Assembly (NCBI GenBank): GCA_900540495.1
Contig: UQGA01000029.1
Coordinates: forward strand, 1 to 14,161
Source of the DNA: an uncultured Eubacteriales bacterium
GTDB taxonomy: Bacteria; Bacillota; Clostridia; Christensenellales; CAG-138
Direction: 5' to 3'
Length of the DNA: 14,161 nucleotides
Positions 1 through 5,955 of this stretch are shown here, piece after piece. Within the stretch, counting starts at the first letter, position 1, and each line of letters starts with the position of its first letter. The translations under genes were made by a program, and so were the position numbers. A model generated the notes under the pieces. The model did no database searches. It was not told the origin of the DNA and worked only from the letters and a program-made list of their open reading frames with translations.

Positions 1-1
1 C

Positions 2-55
2 ACCAATACAGAAATCAAGAAAATCGTTGCTGCCATAGAGAAGTTTATCGTTTAG
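2..55 (+). CDS. C-terminal end of an unidentified protein (partial)
   Basis: An open frame enters from the left edge and ends with TAG at 53-55. The 17 visible residues, TNTEIKKIVAAIEKFIV, look like an amphipathic helix at a protein C-terminus. The family cannot be named from so short a tail. Another frame also stays open across the edge, until about position 108, but its predicted peptide is cysteine-rich and irregular and looks less like protein. If real, this is the gene upstream of the sigma-like gene in the accessory element. Confidence 0.35.
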   Translation, partial: TNTEIKKIVAAIEKFIV

Positions 56-76
56 CAGTATTGGGGATGTGTCAAT

Positions 77-181
77 ATGTCTGTATTTCATTATCTTTCT
101 TCTCATAACCTGCGGTCAAAAAAAGCCCTTGCGCTTGCATGGGATTTTGCGCCTATGAGTATGAACACACAAGTCATATAG
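77..181 (+). CDS. Possible 34-residue leader-type small ORF
   Basis: An ATG at 77 opens a 34-codon frame ending in TAG at 179-181. The peptide begins MSVFHYLSSHNLRSKKALAL and has no recognisable domain. A run of four G at 63-66 is the only candidate ribosome binding site and is weakly placed. Interest comes from position: the frame ends 19 bases before a terminator hairpin (201-243) that precedes the sigma-like gene, which is the layout of a transcription attenuator. It could equally be chance, since no family match is known to me. Confidence 0.22.
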   Translation: MSVFHYLSSHNLRSKKALALAWDFAPMSMNTQVI

Positions 182-200
182 TTATCTCTTATAGTTCCTG

Positions 201-243
201 TACCAAACGCCCATGCGGTTTTATGCTGCGTGGGCGTTTGGTA
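201..243 (+). terminator. Terminator or attenuator hairpin before the sigma-like gene
   Basis: TACCAAACGCCCA (201-213) is the exact reverse complement of TGGGCGTTTGGTA (231-243), giving a 13-bp stem with a 17-base loop, followed by TTTTG. It lies 37 bases before the start codon of the sigma-like gene. It could end transcription from the left gene, or act as an attenuator controlling the ORF7/ORF8 pair. Confidence 0.6.
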
Positions 244-280
244 TTTTGCCCCCTGCTTGGGAAGAAAGGGGGTGAGAAAA

Positions 281-721
281 ATGATGAATAGTGAGCAGTA
301 TCGGGAACATATCGAGCGCACTTTCAACGCCTTTTGCAAGATTGTCCTTTACCATGCGGCGCTGGGTATTTACAAGAAAATACGGCGGAAGCAACAGTTT
401 GAGGTATCACTCGACTATCTTCGGGAGTTTGATTTTGAGCCGATTGCCACAACAGACGAGTATTTTGTGAAATACGATATGCCTACCACTTTTACCGTTC
501 GTGGGGAAACGGTCATTGTAGAAAGCGAGCAGTTAGCGGCCGCGCTTTTGCGTCTGCCGGAAAAGCGGCGTGAAGTGCTGTTTTTGCGGTACTACCTCGG
601 TTACAGCGATACGGAAATCGGAAGGCTATTCGGAGTTTGCAGAAGCACAATCTTTCGTAGACGAAAAAGGTCATTGCGCTTCATACGAAAAGAACTGGAG
701 GCGTTAGAAGATGAAGAATAG
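281..721 (+). CDS. Sigma-70-like regulator, Tn916 ORF7 type
   Basis: A 146-residue protein resembling the ORF7 sigma-like proteins of Tn916-family elements. The C-terminal third looks like a sigma region 4 fold: the stretch LPEKRREVLFLRYYLGYSD is followed by TEIGRLFGVCRSTIFRRRKR, a helix-turn-helix with basic recognition helix, and the tail is acidic. The N-terminal part has no clear region 2. In Tn916 the homologue is linked to expression of the transfer and excision genes; the same role here is inference. The start at 281 is preferred over a GTG at 230, because the GTG lies inside the hairpin stem, while AGGGGGTG sits about 8 bases before the ATG at 281. An adjacent ATG at 284 is also possible. 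The gene overlaps the next by 11 bases and its codon use is AT-richer than the chromosomal genes. Confidence 0.78.
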   Translation: MMNSEQYREHIERTFNAFCKIVLYHAALGIYKKIRRKQQFEVSLDYLREFDFEPIATTDEYFVKYDMPTTFTVRGETVIVESEQLAAALLRLPEKRREVLFLRYYLGYSDTEIGRLFGVCRSTIFRRRKRSLRFIRKELEALEDEE

Positions 722-920
722 GAAATACAATTTGCTGCCCTATGAAACGATTGTAAAGGCAACCGCCGGGGAGCCGGAAGCGGTGAACACCGTCATTCAA
801 ACCTATACCGGCTACATCAAATATCTGTCCTACTTTCAAGGGAGTATCAACGACGATATTCAAGATTATCTCAAAGCGTCCTTAATGGAAGCACTACCCA
901 AGTTCCGCTTTGACAGATGA
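711..920 (+). CDS. Tn916 ORF8-type small helix-turn-helix protein
   Basis: A 69-residue protein beginning MKNRKYNLLPYETIVKATAG. It matches the pattern of the small conserved protein encoded after the sigma-like gene in Tn916-family elements: an N-terminal LLPYETI-type motif, then GEPEAVNTVIQ and YTGYIKYLS, then a C-terminal acidic helix ending in FRFDR. That family is usually annotated as a helix-turn-helix protein of unknown exact role. The ATG at 711 lies inside the end of the sigma-like gene, with GGAGG about 10 bases upstream, so the two are probably translationally coupled. The C-terminus is slightly shorter than the Tn916 version as I remember it. No xis-like gene follows. Confidence 0.72.
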   Translation: MKNRKYNLLPYETIVKATAGEPEAVNTVIQTYTGYIKYLSYFQGSINDDIQDYLKASLMEALPKFRFDR

Positions 921-926
921 CAAGTA

Positions 927-996
927 GCAAAGGCAGAAAAAGCCGTCAAGGATAAACTTCGCGCTTCGCGTCCTTGACGGCTTTGCCCGTCTTTGC
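927..996 (+). terminator. Long hairpin after the ORF7/ORF8 pair
   Basis: AAAGCCGTCAAGGA (939-952) and TCCTTGACGGCTTT (971-984) form a perfect 14-bp stem. Flanking GCAAAG (927-932) and CTTTGC (991-996) can extend it across an internal loop. The stem starts 7 bases after the ORF8-type stop codon, so it most likely terminates that transcript, although there is no long T run after it. Confidence 0.55.
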
Positions 997-1010
997 TGTC
1001 GGGTAATCAA

Positions 1011-1043
1011 GAGGGCGCAAACGGATAGACCGCTTGCGCCCTC
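1011..1043. repeat. Perfect 10-bp inverted repeat
   Basis: GAGGGCGCAA (1011-1020) pairs with TTGCGCCCTC (1034-1043). An inner CGG/CCG pairing extends the hairpin across single unpaired bases. It is the second strong hairpin in a row after the ORF8-type gene. There is no T tract, so it could be a structured DNA or RNA element rather than a terminator. Confidence 0.6.
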
Positions 1044-1415
1044 AATCTATGATGATGTGTTACGCAATAGAGAGCGAGAGCGCCTTACACAACGCGGTTT
1101 TGCAGACTTGAAAACACAAGAGTTGAGTGTTTATATCCCCACCCTCAAAAATGGCGGTCTACTGCGTAACATTTTGCCATGCCAGCGTGGACATTTAGGC
1201 AGGCGAAAAGCCTTGATTTATGCGACTTGCAGAGAACGGAAACAGAACAAGTAGTATCGTATCCCTTGAAAGCGCAAAAATGCCTTTCTATCGTTCCACG
1301 CGGCACAGAAAAAGCGGGCAAGAAGTCTTTGACCTCTTACCCGCTTTTGTGGCAATCCGTATGGCAGCTACCCTGTTTCAGTTGATTGTTGATGCTGTTT
1401 TATGAGTAGCTACCA
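1044..1415. other. Non-coding tail of the element, rich in inverted repeats
   Basis: No convincing gene is seen. A 65-codon plus frame at 1057-1254 lacks a ribosome binding site and any family features. The stretch holds several dyads. GTTACGCAATAG (1059-1070) against CTACTGCGTAAC (1159-1170) matches at 11 of 12 positions. TTTTGCCATGCC (1172-1183) against GGCAGGCGAAAA (1198-1209) pairs with single-base bulges. ATGGCAGCTAC (1361-1371) against GTAGCTACCAT (1406-1416) matches at 10 of 11. Such dyads suit recombinase, relaxase or attachment sites at the end of a conjugative element, but none is a known site. Confidence 0.4.
1309..1348. terminator. Hairpin with terminator shape near the element's right end
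   Basis: AAAAGCGGG (1310-1318) pairs with CCCGCTTTT (1340-1348), with a partly paired AAGA/TCTT inner region. A-run and T-run flank the GC core on both sides, so it could stop transcripts arriving from either direction at the element/chromosome junction. Confidence 0.45.
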
Positions 1416-1495
1416 TCCGCCCGGCCTTTTCTTTTCGACAAAACGGAAGCAGGGGAAAGCCGACGAAGGGAAAGCGAACGGGCGAACCCATCTTT
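1416..1495. repeat. GC-rich direct repeat, copy A (partial)
   Basis: An 80-base partial copy of the repeat unit, matching the first half of copy C (from 1725). It starts immediately at the composition break with the accessory element and breaks off after GGCGAACCCATCTTT, where copy B begins, overlapping by three bases. It carries the block CGAAGGGAAAGCGAACGGGC shared by all three copies. Confidence 0.75.
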
Positions 1496-1642
1496 CGGCA
1501 AAATGGAAGTGAAGAAAAGCCGGCGAAGGGAAAGCGAACGGGCGAACCCGTCTTTTTTATCAGGGTATTGTCCTGATTTTTCTTTTTCCGGAAGAAAAGG
1601 GCGGGGGATCGTTGGAAAATGCGTCCCGCTGGCGGCCACGGC
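1493..1642. repeat. GC-rich direct repeat, copy B (150 bp)
   Basis: Aligns without gaps to 1742-1891 of copy C; I count 9 mismatches in 150, about 94% identity. Mismatches are scattered and would change amino acids in any frame, so this is a DNA repeat and not a coding sequence. It contains the palindrome CTTTTTCCGGAAGAAAAG at 1582-1599. Copies B and C are separated by an 82-base unique GC-rich spacer (1643-1724). Confidence 0.85.
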
Positions 1643-1724
1643 CATGGCGTGCAGCGGCGTCCCCTTCCCGGCCCCGGCCCCCGTTCTTGTCGGCGGCCCT
1701 TGCCGGGAGGAAAGAAAGCGCGCT

Positions 1725-1891
1725 TCCGCCCGGCCTTTTCTTTTCGGCAAAACGGAAGCGGAGAAAAGCCGGCGAAGGGAAAGCGAACGGGCGAACCCGT
1801 CTTTTTTGTCAGGGCATTGTTCTGATTTTCCTTTTTCCGGGAGAAAAGGGCGGGGGATCGTTGGAAAATGCGTCCAGCTGGCGGCCACGGC
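1725..1891. repeat. GC-rich direct repeat, copy C (167 bp, longest)
   Basis: The most complete copy. Its first part folds as CCGGC plus TTTTC pairing with GAAAAGCCGG (within 1730-1771). The second part holds the palindrome CCTTTTTCCGGGAGAAAAGG around 1830-1849. The sequence changes between copies B and C keep the stems broadly pairable. No transposase is linked to it; it may be an interspersed repeat of this genome, non-autonomous element or recombination scar. Confidence 0.8.
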
Positions 1892-2045
1892 AACGCGGCG
1901 AAGGCGCCCCCGTCCTGCGGTTCCTGCCGGAAGCGATTCCCGCATCGCGCTTGCGCGCGCATTGTACCGGACGCATCGTCTGCGGCGCCGGCGCTGTCGC
2001 CGGAGGGCATGCGCCCGGCGGGATTTGCCGGATGGCTGCCCCGTT
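1892..2045. other. Unique GC-rich spacer
   Basis: Between the last repeat and the LacI fragment I see only GC-rich sequence with a few short dyads such as CCGGCGCTGTCGCCGG. No gene, promoter or terminator could be supported. Part of it would be the 3' flank of the former LacI-family gene. Confidence 0.4.
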
Positions 2046-2522
2046 TCAGGTGGACTCCCGCTCGATGATTTCGGAACAGATCATCACGCGCCGGTTGGCA
2101 TGTTCGCCGGCCAGCACGGTGCGCAGCGTGCGCACGGCGGTAAGGCTCTGATCATAAAGCATATTGTCCAGGGACGTCAGGCGGGGCGTGCACAGTTCCG
2201 CAAAGAAGGAATTGTTCACCCCGATGACCGCCACATCCTCCGGGATGCGGCGATTCATATCCAGAAGCGCGCGCATGCCCACCGCCGCCAGAGCGTCGTC
2301 CGAGTAAATGATACCATCCACTTCGGGACGGGCCTGTAACAGTTGCTGCGTTGCCGCATAGGCGCCGTGGCGCGTCCTGTCCGTCTGGGACACGAGCGGC
2401 GCATCCTGATGCAGGAAGCGCAGCGCCGCGTACTCAAACCCCTGCCGCTTGGCAAGATTGCTCGGCGTTTGCCGGTCCATGATAAACGCCGGGCAGCGCT
2501 TTCCCTTTTGCGCAAGCAGCAA
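2046..2522 (-). pseudogene. LacI-family regulator, C-terminal half only
   Basis: The frame encodes the second half of a LacI/GalR-type ligand-binding domain. In order: QKGKRCPAFI and RQGFEYAALRF, then ARPEVDGIIYSDDALAAVGM, then DVAVIGVNNSFFAELCTPRL, then TSLDNMLYDQ, and the usual ending EIIEREST. This is about 159 residues of a family normally near 330-345. The DNA-binding helix-turn-helix and the first half of the sensor domain are missing: upstream the frame runs into a terminator hairpin and then antisense to the DUF1540 gene, with no start codon or ribosome binding site in a sensible place. What remains has few obvious lesions, which suggests a fairly recent deletion. Without its DNA-binding domain it cannot act as a repressor. 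The sugar it once sensed cannot be told. Confidence 0.8.
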
Positions 2523-2525
2523 TAA

Positions 2526-2551
2526 AAAAGGAGAGGCGTGCCTCTCCTTTT
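2526..2551 (-). terminator. Rho-independent terminator of the DUF1540 gene
   Basis: AAAAGGAGAGG (2526-2536) and CCTCTCCTTTT (2541-2551) form a perfect 11-bp stem with a CGTG loop on the plus strand. Read on the minus strand it is followed by TTTTTTATT, the classic terminator tail, 57 bases after the DUF1540 stop codon. It lies exactly where the LacI remnant loses similarity. Confidence 0.85.
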
Positions 2552-2608
2552 CGGAAGGGGTGGCGCCGCGGGCATGCGCCCGTCGGCCGTCACTGGGCGG
2601 ATTGCCGG

Positions 2609-2776
2609 TCACTTGGCGACATAGGAGCCGCAAAGGCTTTCGTGCTTGTCGCCGGTGTGGCAATCGCAGCAGGGTTTGATCTGGATACGATCCAGGTTGC
2701 ATTCGCAGCCCTGCCGGTTGAAGCGACAGCTCGTCACTTCACAGCCGATGGTCTGATTCCCACTCTTGCTGTCCAT
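2609..2776 (-). CDS. DUF1540 cysteine-rich small protein
   Basis: A 55-residue protein beginning MDSKSGNQTIGCEVTSCRFN, with eight cysteines at 12, 17, 24, 26, 36, 37, 39 and 49. The pattern I-x-C-x-V-x-x-C-x-F-N, followed by C-x-C, an I-x-I strand and a late cysteine, is that of the DUF1540 domain, which is common in Clostridia and has no established function; the spaced cysteines suggest metal binding, which is inference. The start is well supported: AAGGAGG lies 8 bases before the ATG at 2774-2776. A strong terminator follows, so it is probably a one-gene unit. It lies downstream of gyrA but separated by 338 bases and a terminator-like hairpin. No clear promoter could be picked in the gap. 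Confidence 0.88.
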   Translation of the reverse strand: MDSKSGNQTIGCEVTSCRFNRQGCECNLDRIQIKPCCDCHTGDKHESLCGSYVAK

Positions 2777-3114
2777 GTTGTGTCCTCCTTCCGGTGTGTC
2801 TGCCGCCTGATGGCGACGTTCCTATTCTGTTCCGCATTCCGTGTCTCCATCCAGGCAATTTTTCCCAGATTTTTTGCTAAAAACGGCCTTGGGGGCGACA
2901 CGCCCGACCTGGCCCGGAAGGCCTTTCGCGGGCCTTACGGGCCCTGTCTGCCCTGGCAGGAGGCGGATTTCGGGGGCGGGTGGTATGGACAGCGGTTTCG
3001 ATGGCATGGGTTTCACGGGGGGAAAGCGATATGGAACGGGCCGCCCTTCGGGCGGCCCGTCTCCGGTTGTGATCGTTGGACAGGACGGATCGTTCCGGAC
3101 ATGTCCGGCACAAA
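2777..3114. other. Gap between gyrA and the DUF1540 gene
   Basis: This 338-base stretch contains the gyrA hairpin (3036-3060, listed separately), a GGCCCG/CGGGCC dyad at 2911-2934 and a short CTGC/GCAG dyad at 2947-2958. A locally AT-rich patch at 2860-2885 is where a promoter for the DUF1540 gene would be expected, but no convincing -35/-10 pair with correct spacing was found. No gene is supported on either strand. Confidence 0.45.
3036..3060 (-). terminator. Strong hairpin downstream of gyrA
   Basis: ACGGGCCGCCC (3036-3046) pairs perfectly with GGGCGGCCCGT (3050-3060) around a three-base loop, 54 bases after the gyrA stop codon. The tail read on the minus strand is TTCCATATC, a weak T tract, so it is a likely but not ideal intrinsic terminator for the recF-gyrA unit. 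Confidence 0.65.
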
Positions 3115-5583
3115 TCAGCCGTTGCCGCCGTCCTCTCCGGTCTCGTCCGGTTCCTCCTCCTGATGCGGCACGACGGCCACGGCCGCGATGCGGGTGCCCT
3201 CGTCCACCCGCATGAGCCGCACGCCCTGCGTGTAGCGGGAAATGACGGAAACCTGCTCCACCGGCATGCGCATGACGGTGCCGTCGTCCCGGATGAGCAT
3301 GAGATCTTCGTTGTCCGCAGCCATGCGCAGGCAGGCGAGGTCGCCCGTCTTGTCGGTAAGTTGCATCGCCCACACGCCCTTGCCGCCGCGCCGGTGCTGC
3401 GGGTACTGATCCTCCGGCGTGCGCTTGCCCATGCCGCGCTCGGTCACGGTGAGCACGCTCCCGCCGTGCGCTACCTTGACCATGTCCACGACCTCGTCGT
3501 CCGCCTCGAGCAGCATGGCCCGCACGCCGGTGGCGGTGCGGCCCATCGGGCGCACGTCGTCCTCGACAAAGCGGACACACTTGCCCTTGCGGGAGGCGAC
3601 GAGAAACTCGTCCTCCCCGCGCGAAAATTCCACGGCGATGAGTTCGTCGCCTTCGCGCAGGTTCAACGCGATGATCCCGCCGCGCCGGATATTGTCGAAC
3701 TCCTCGACCGGCGTCTTCTTGATGACGCCCTGCCGCGTGGCCATCACGATATAGCCGCCCGCCGGGTAGCGCGGCAGCGGGATGGTCGCCGTGACCTTTT
3801 CGCCGCCCTGCAGCTGCAACAGATTGACAATGGGCAGTCCTCTGGCGCTACGACCGGCCTCCGGGATCGCATAGCACTTGATCTTGAGCACGCGGCCAAG
3901 GTTGGTAAAGAACATGATGGGCGCATGCGTGCTGGTGACAAACAGCGACTCCACAAAGTCCTCCTCGCGCGTACCCTGCCCGATCACGCCGCGGCCCCCG
4001 CGCCGCTGCGCGCGATAGGTATCCGGCGAAAGGCGCTTGATATAGCCAAAGTGCGTCATGGTCACGGCCATGTCTTCCTCCTGGATCACGTCGTCAAGGT
4101 CGATATCGTCGATCATCTGCGTGATCTCGGTGCGCCGCGGATCGTTGTACCGCTCCCTCACGGCCAGCGCCTCCTCGCGGATGATGGAAAGCAACAGGCC
4201 CTCGTCGTCAAGGATGCTCTGCAGATAGGCCACGCGCTCGCGTAGCTGGCGATCCTCCTCGAGGATCTTGTCCCGTTCCAGTCCGGTCAGCCGCTGCAGG
4301 CGCATGTCCAGAATGGCCTGCGCCTGCTTTTCCGAAAAGCCGAAGCGCGCCATCAACCGGTCCTTGGCCTCCTGGGGATTGGCCGCTTTTTTAATCAGGT
4401 CCACGACCTCATCGATGTTGTCCAGCGCAACGATCAACCCTTCGAGGATGTGCAGCCGCTCTTTGGCCCGGTTGAGGTCGAAGCGCGTGCGCCGCGTGAC
4501 CACCTGCTTCTGGTGTTCCAGATAGTGGTACAGCAGATCCTTGAGCGTGAGTATCTTTGGCTCGCCATCCACCAGCGCCAGCAGAATGGCGCCGAACGTC
4601 TCCTGCATGGAGGTGTGCTTATACAACAGGTTCAGCACGACATTCGCATTGACATCCTTCTTGAGCTCGATCACGATGCGCGTGCCGTTGCGATCCGTCT
4701 CGTCGCGCAGATCGGAAATGCCCTCGATCTTCTTCTCGTGTACGAGCTCCGCAATGCGCTCCACCAGGCGCGCCTTGTTCACCTGATACGGAATTTCGGT
4801 CACGACGATGCGGCTGCGGTTGGCCGCGTATTGTTCAATCTCCGCTTTGGCGCGCACGACGATGCGGCCGCGGCCCGTGCGGTAGGCGCTGGCAATGCCC
4901 ATCTTGCCCATAATGATGCCGCCCGTCGGGAAATCCGGGCCAGGGATGTACTGCATGAGCTCGTCGATGCTGATATCCGGATCGTCGATCAGCGCGCACA
5001 GCGCATCGATCGTCTCGCCCAAATTGTGCGGCGGAATGTTCGTTGCCATGCCCACGGCAATGCCGCCCGACCCGTTGACCAGCAGGTTCGGAAACCGCGC
5101 CGGCAGCACCTGCGGCTGCATCAGCGTTTCGTCAAAGTTCGGGTAGAAGTCCACCGTATCCTTGTCAATGTCGGCCATCATTTCGGTCGCCATCCGGGAG
5201 AGCCTTGCCTCCGTGTAACGCATGGCAGCCGCGCTGTCGCCGTCCACCGAGCCGAAGTTTCCGTGCCCCTCCACCAGCATGTACCGCATGTTGAACGGCT
5301 GCGCCAGGCGCACCATCGCGTCGTATACCGAAGAATCCCCGTGCGGATGGTATTTGCCCAGCACGTCGCCCACGATGCGCGCGCTCTTGCGGAACGGCTT
5401 GTCCGGTTGCAGCCCCAGCTCGTCCATGGAGTACAGAATACGGCGATGCACCGGCTTCAGGCCGTCGCGCACATCCGGCAGCGCCCGGTCGATGATGACC
5501 GCCATCGCATAGGCGATGAAGCTCGTCTTCATCTCCTTTTCCAGGTGCATCGGCTCAATTCGTTCCAAACTGTTTTCGCTCAT
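3115..5583 (-). CDS. gyrA: DNA gyrase subunit A
   Basis: An 822-residue protein, a normal length for GyrA. With GyrB it forms the A2B2 enzyme that introduces negative supercoils using ATP. The DNA breakage-reunion domain is at the N-terminus: GLKPVHRRILYSM at 41-53, the quinolone-determining stretch GKYHPHGDSSVYDAM at 76-90, and the catalytic tyrosine Y123 in AAMRYTEARLS. The C-terminal DNA-wrapping domain carries the GyrA box QRRGGRG at 526-532, which separates gyrase from topoisomerase IV. A second HRRGGKG motif lies near the end and the tail is acidic. The positions equivalent to E. coli S83 and D87 are S84 and D88, the usual drug-sensitive residues. AAAAGGAG lies about 7 bases before the ATG. 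It follows gyrB after an unusually long 372-base gap. Confidence 0.98.
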   Translation of the reverse strand: MSENSLERIEPMHLEKEMKTSFIAYAMAVIIDRALPDVRDGLKPVHRRILYSMDELGLQPDKPFRKSARIVGDVLGKYHPHGDSSVYDAMVRLAQPFNMRYMLVEGHGNFGSVDGDSAAAMRYTEARLSRMATEMMADIDKDTVDFYPNFDETLMQPQVLPARFPNLLVNGSGGIAVGMATNIPPHNLGETIDALCALIDDPDISIDELMQYIPGPDFPTGGIIMGKMGIASAYRTGRGRIVVRAKAEIEQYAANRSRIVVTEIPYQVNKARLVERIAELVHEKKIEGISDLRDETDRNGTRIVIELKKDVNANVVLNLLYKHTSMQETFGAILLALVDGEPKILTLKDLLYHYLEHQKQVVTRRTRFDLNRAKERLHILEGLIVALDNIDEVVDLIKKAANPQEAKDRLMARFGFSEKQAQAILDMRLQRLTGLERDKILEEDRQLRERVAYLQSILDDEGLLLSIIREEALAVRERYNDPRRTEITQMIDDIDLDDVIQEEDMAVTMTHFGYIKRLSPDTYRAQRRGGRGVIGQGTREEDFVESLFVTSTHAPIMFFTNLGRVLKIKCYAIPEAGRSARGLPIVNLLQLQGGEKVTATIPLPRYPAGGYIVMATRQGVIKKTPVEEFDNIRRGGIIALNLREGDELIAVEFSRGEDEFLVASRKGKCVRFVEDDVRPMGRTATGVRAMLLEADDEVVDMVKVAHGGSVLTVTERGMGKRTPEDQYPQHRRGGKGVWAMQLTDKTGDLACLRMAADNEDLMLIRDDGTVMRMPVEQVSVISRYTQGVRLMRVDEGTRIAAVAVVPHQEEEPDETGEDGGNG

Positions 5584-5955
5584 GTTGCGCTCCTTTTGTC
5601 GCTCCTTTCTCCTTCCCGGAGAAAAAGATGCCAGTAAAAACCTTTCGTGGGCGGGGGAGGGGACGGGTCCGGCCCGCGCTCACCCCGGGAACGGGCCTTC
5701 GACCCCTTTCCCATTTATATAAAGAAAAGAAGCAAAGCAAACCCGCCTGCGGACGGGAAAAGCCCCTCAATCAGCGCGCCCCTCCTTGTCCCCGCTTCTT
5801 TCCTCCCGAAACGGGCAAGAAGCGGGGGAAACCTTCCGCGGGCGACGGCCCGTACCCCCGGAGCGGCCCGGCGCGAACGGGAAACGTCCCGAAGGGGCCG
5901 GGCATTCCGCTCCGCCGGACGTGCCCTTATGAAAAGGCGACGCCCGCCGCGCGGG
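5584..5955. other. Long gyrB-gyrA spacer with palindromes
   Basis: The 372 bases between gyrB and gyrA hold no supported gene. Visible structure: CCCCGCTTCTT (5790-5800) pairing perfectly with AAGAAGCGGGG (5817-5827) and enclosing a CCCG/CGGG helix; the palindrome-like CTTTCTCCTTCCCGGAGAAAAAG region at 5605-5627, just upstream of the gyrA ribosome binding site; and AAAGAAAAGAAGCAAAGCAA at 5721-5740, which matches the right arm of the 54-bp repeats at the window's right end. The plus-strand open frame running through it is a by-product of high GC content. Confidence 0.55.
5714..5741 (-). promoter_or_regulatory. Weak candidate promoter for gyrA
   Basis: Read on the minus strand, TATAAA (plus 5714-5719) is preceded by TTTGCT (plus 5736-5741) with a 16-base spacer. 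The -35 is poor. It is the only AT-rich block in the spacer and would give a leader of roughly 125 bases. The same bases overlap the degenerate repeat arm, so the match may be coincidental. Confidence 0.3.

Larger units (their letters stand above)
1..1415. mobile_element. Remnant of a Tn916/Tn1549-type conjugative element module
   Basis: This stretch is visibly AT-richer than everything to its right and differs in codon use. It carries an overlapping pair of small genes resembling ORF7 and ORF8 of Tn916-family elements. In that family the pair sits between the cargo or conjugation genes and the xis-int module. No excisionase or integrase reading frame can be recognised between the pair and the composition change near 1405-1420, so the element is either truncated here or its recombinase lies outside the window to the left. 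The right boundary is set from composition and from the start of the GC-rich direct repeats at 1416; no attachment-site duplication could be identified. Assignment to the family is by remembered resemblance, not by a database search. Confidence 0.6.

Noticed and set aside
103..339. A 78-codon minus-strand frame over the leader hairpin
   Set aside because: It is antisense to the terminator hairpin and the start of the sigma-like gene, without a ribosome binding site.
1057..1254. A 65-codon plus-strand frame in the element tail
   Set aside because: No ribosome binding site or family features; it covers inverted repeats at 1059-1070 and 1159-1209.
1416..1891. CRISPR array as explanation for the repeats
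   Set aside because: Units are about 150 bp, diverged, partly abutting and without regular short spacers or cas genes.
1378..2339. Overlapping frames of 181-278 codons on both strands through the repeat region
   Set aside because: They run through imperfect DNA repeats and partly through the LacI fragment, lack ribosome binding sites, and translate to Arg/Pro/Ser-rich sequence typical of GC-rich non-coding DNA.
3349..3420. Possible quinolone-resistance or topoisomerase IV identity for the gyrase genes
   Set aside because: GyrA has S84 and D88, the usual sensitive residues, and a clear QRRGGRG GyrA box; the recF-remB-gyrB-gyrA order also supports gyrase rather than parC/parE.
3076..5637. Plus-strand frames of 389 and 395 codons over gyrA
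   Set aside because: Both mirror gyrA codons on the opposite strand; gyrA carries every catalytic motif.
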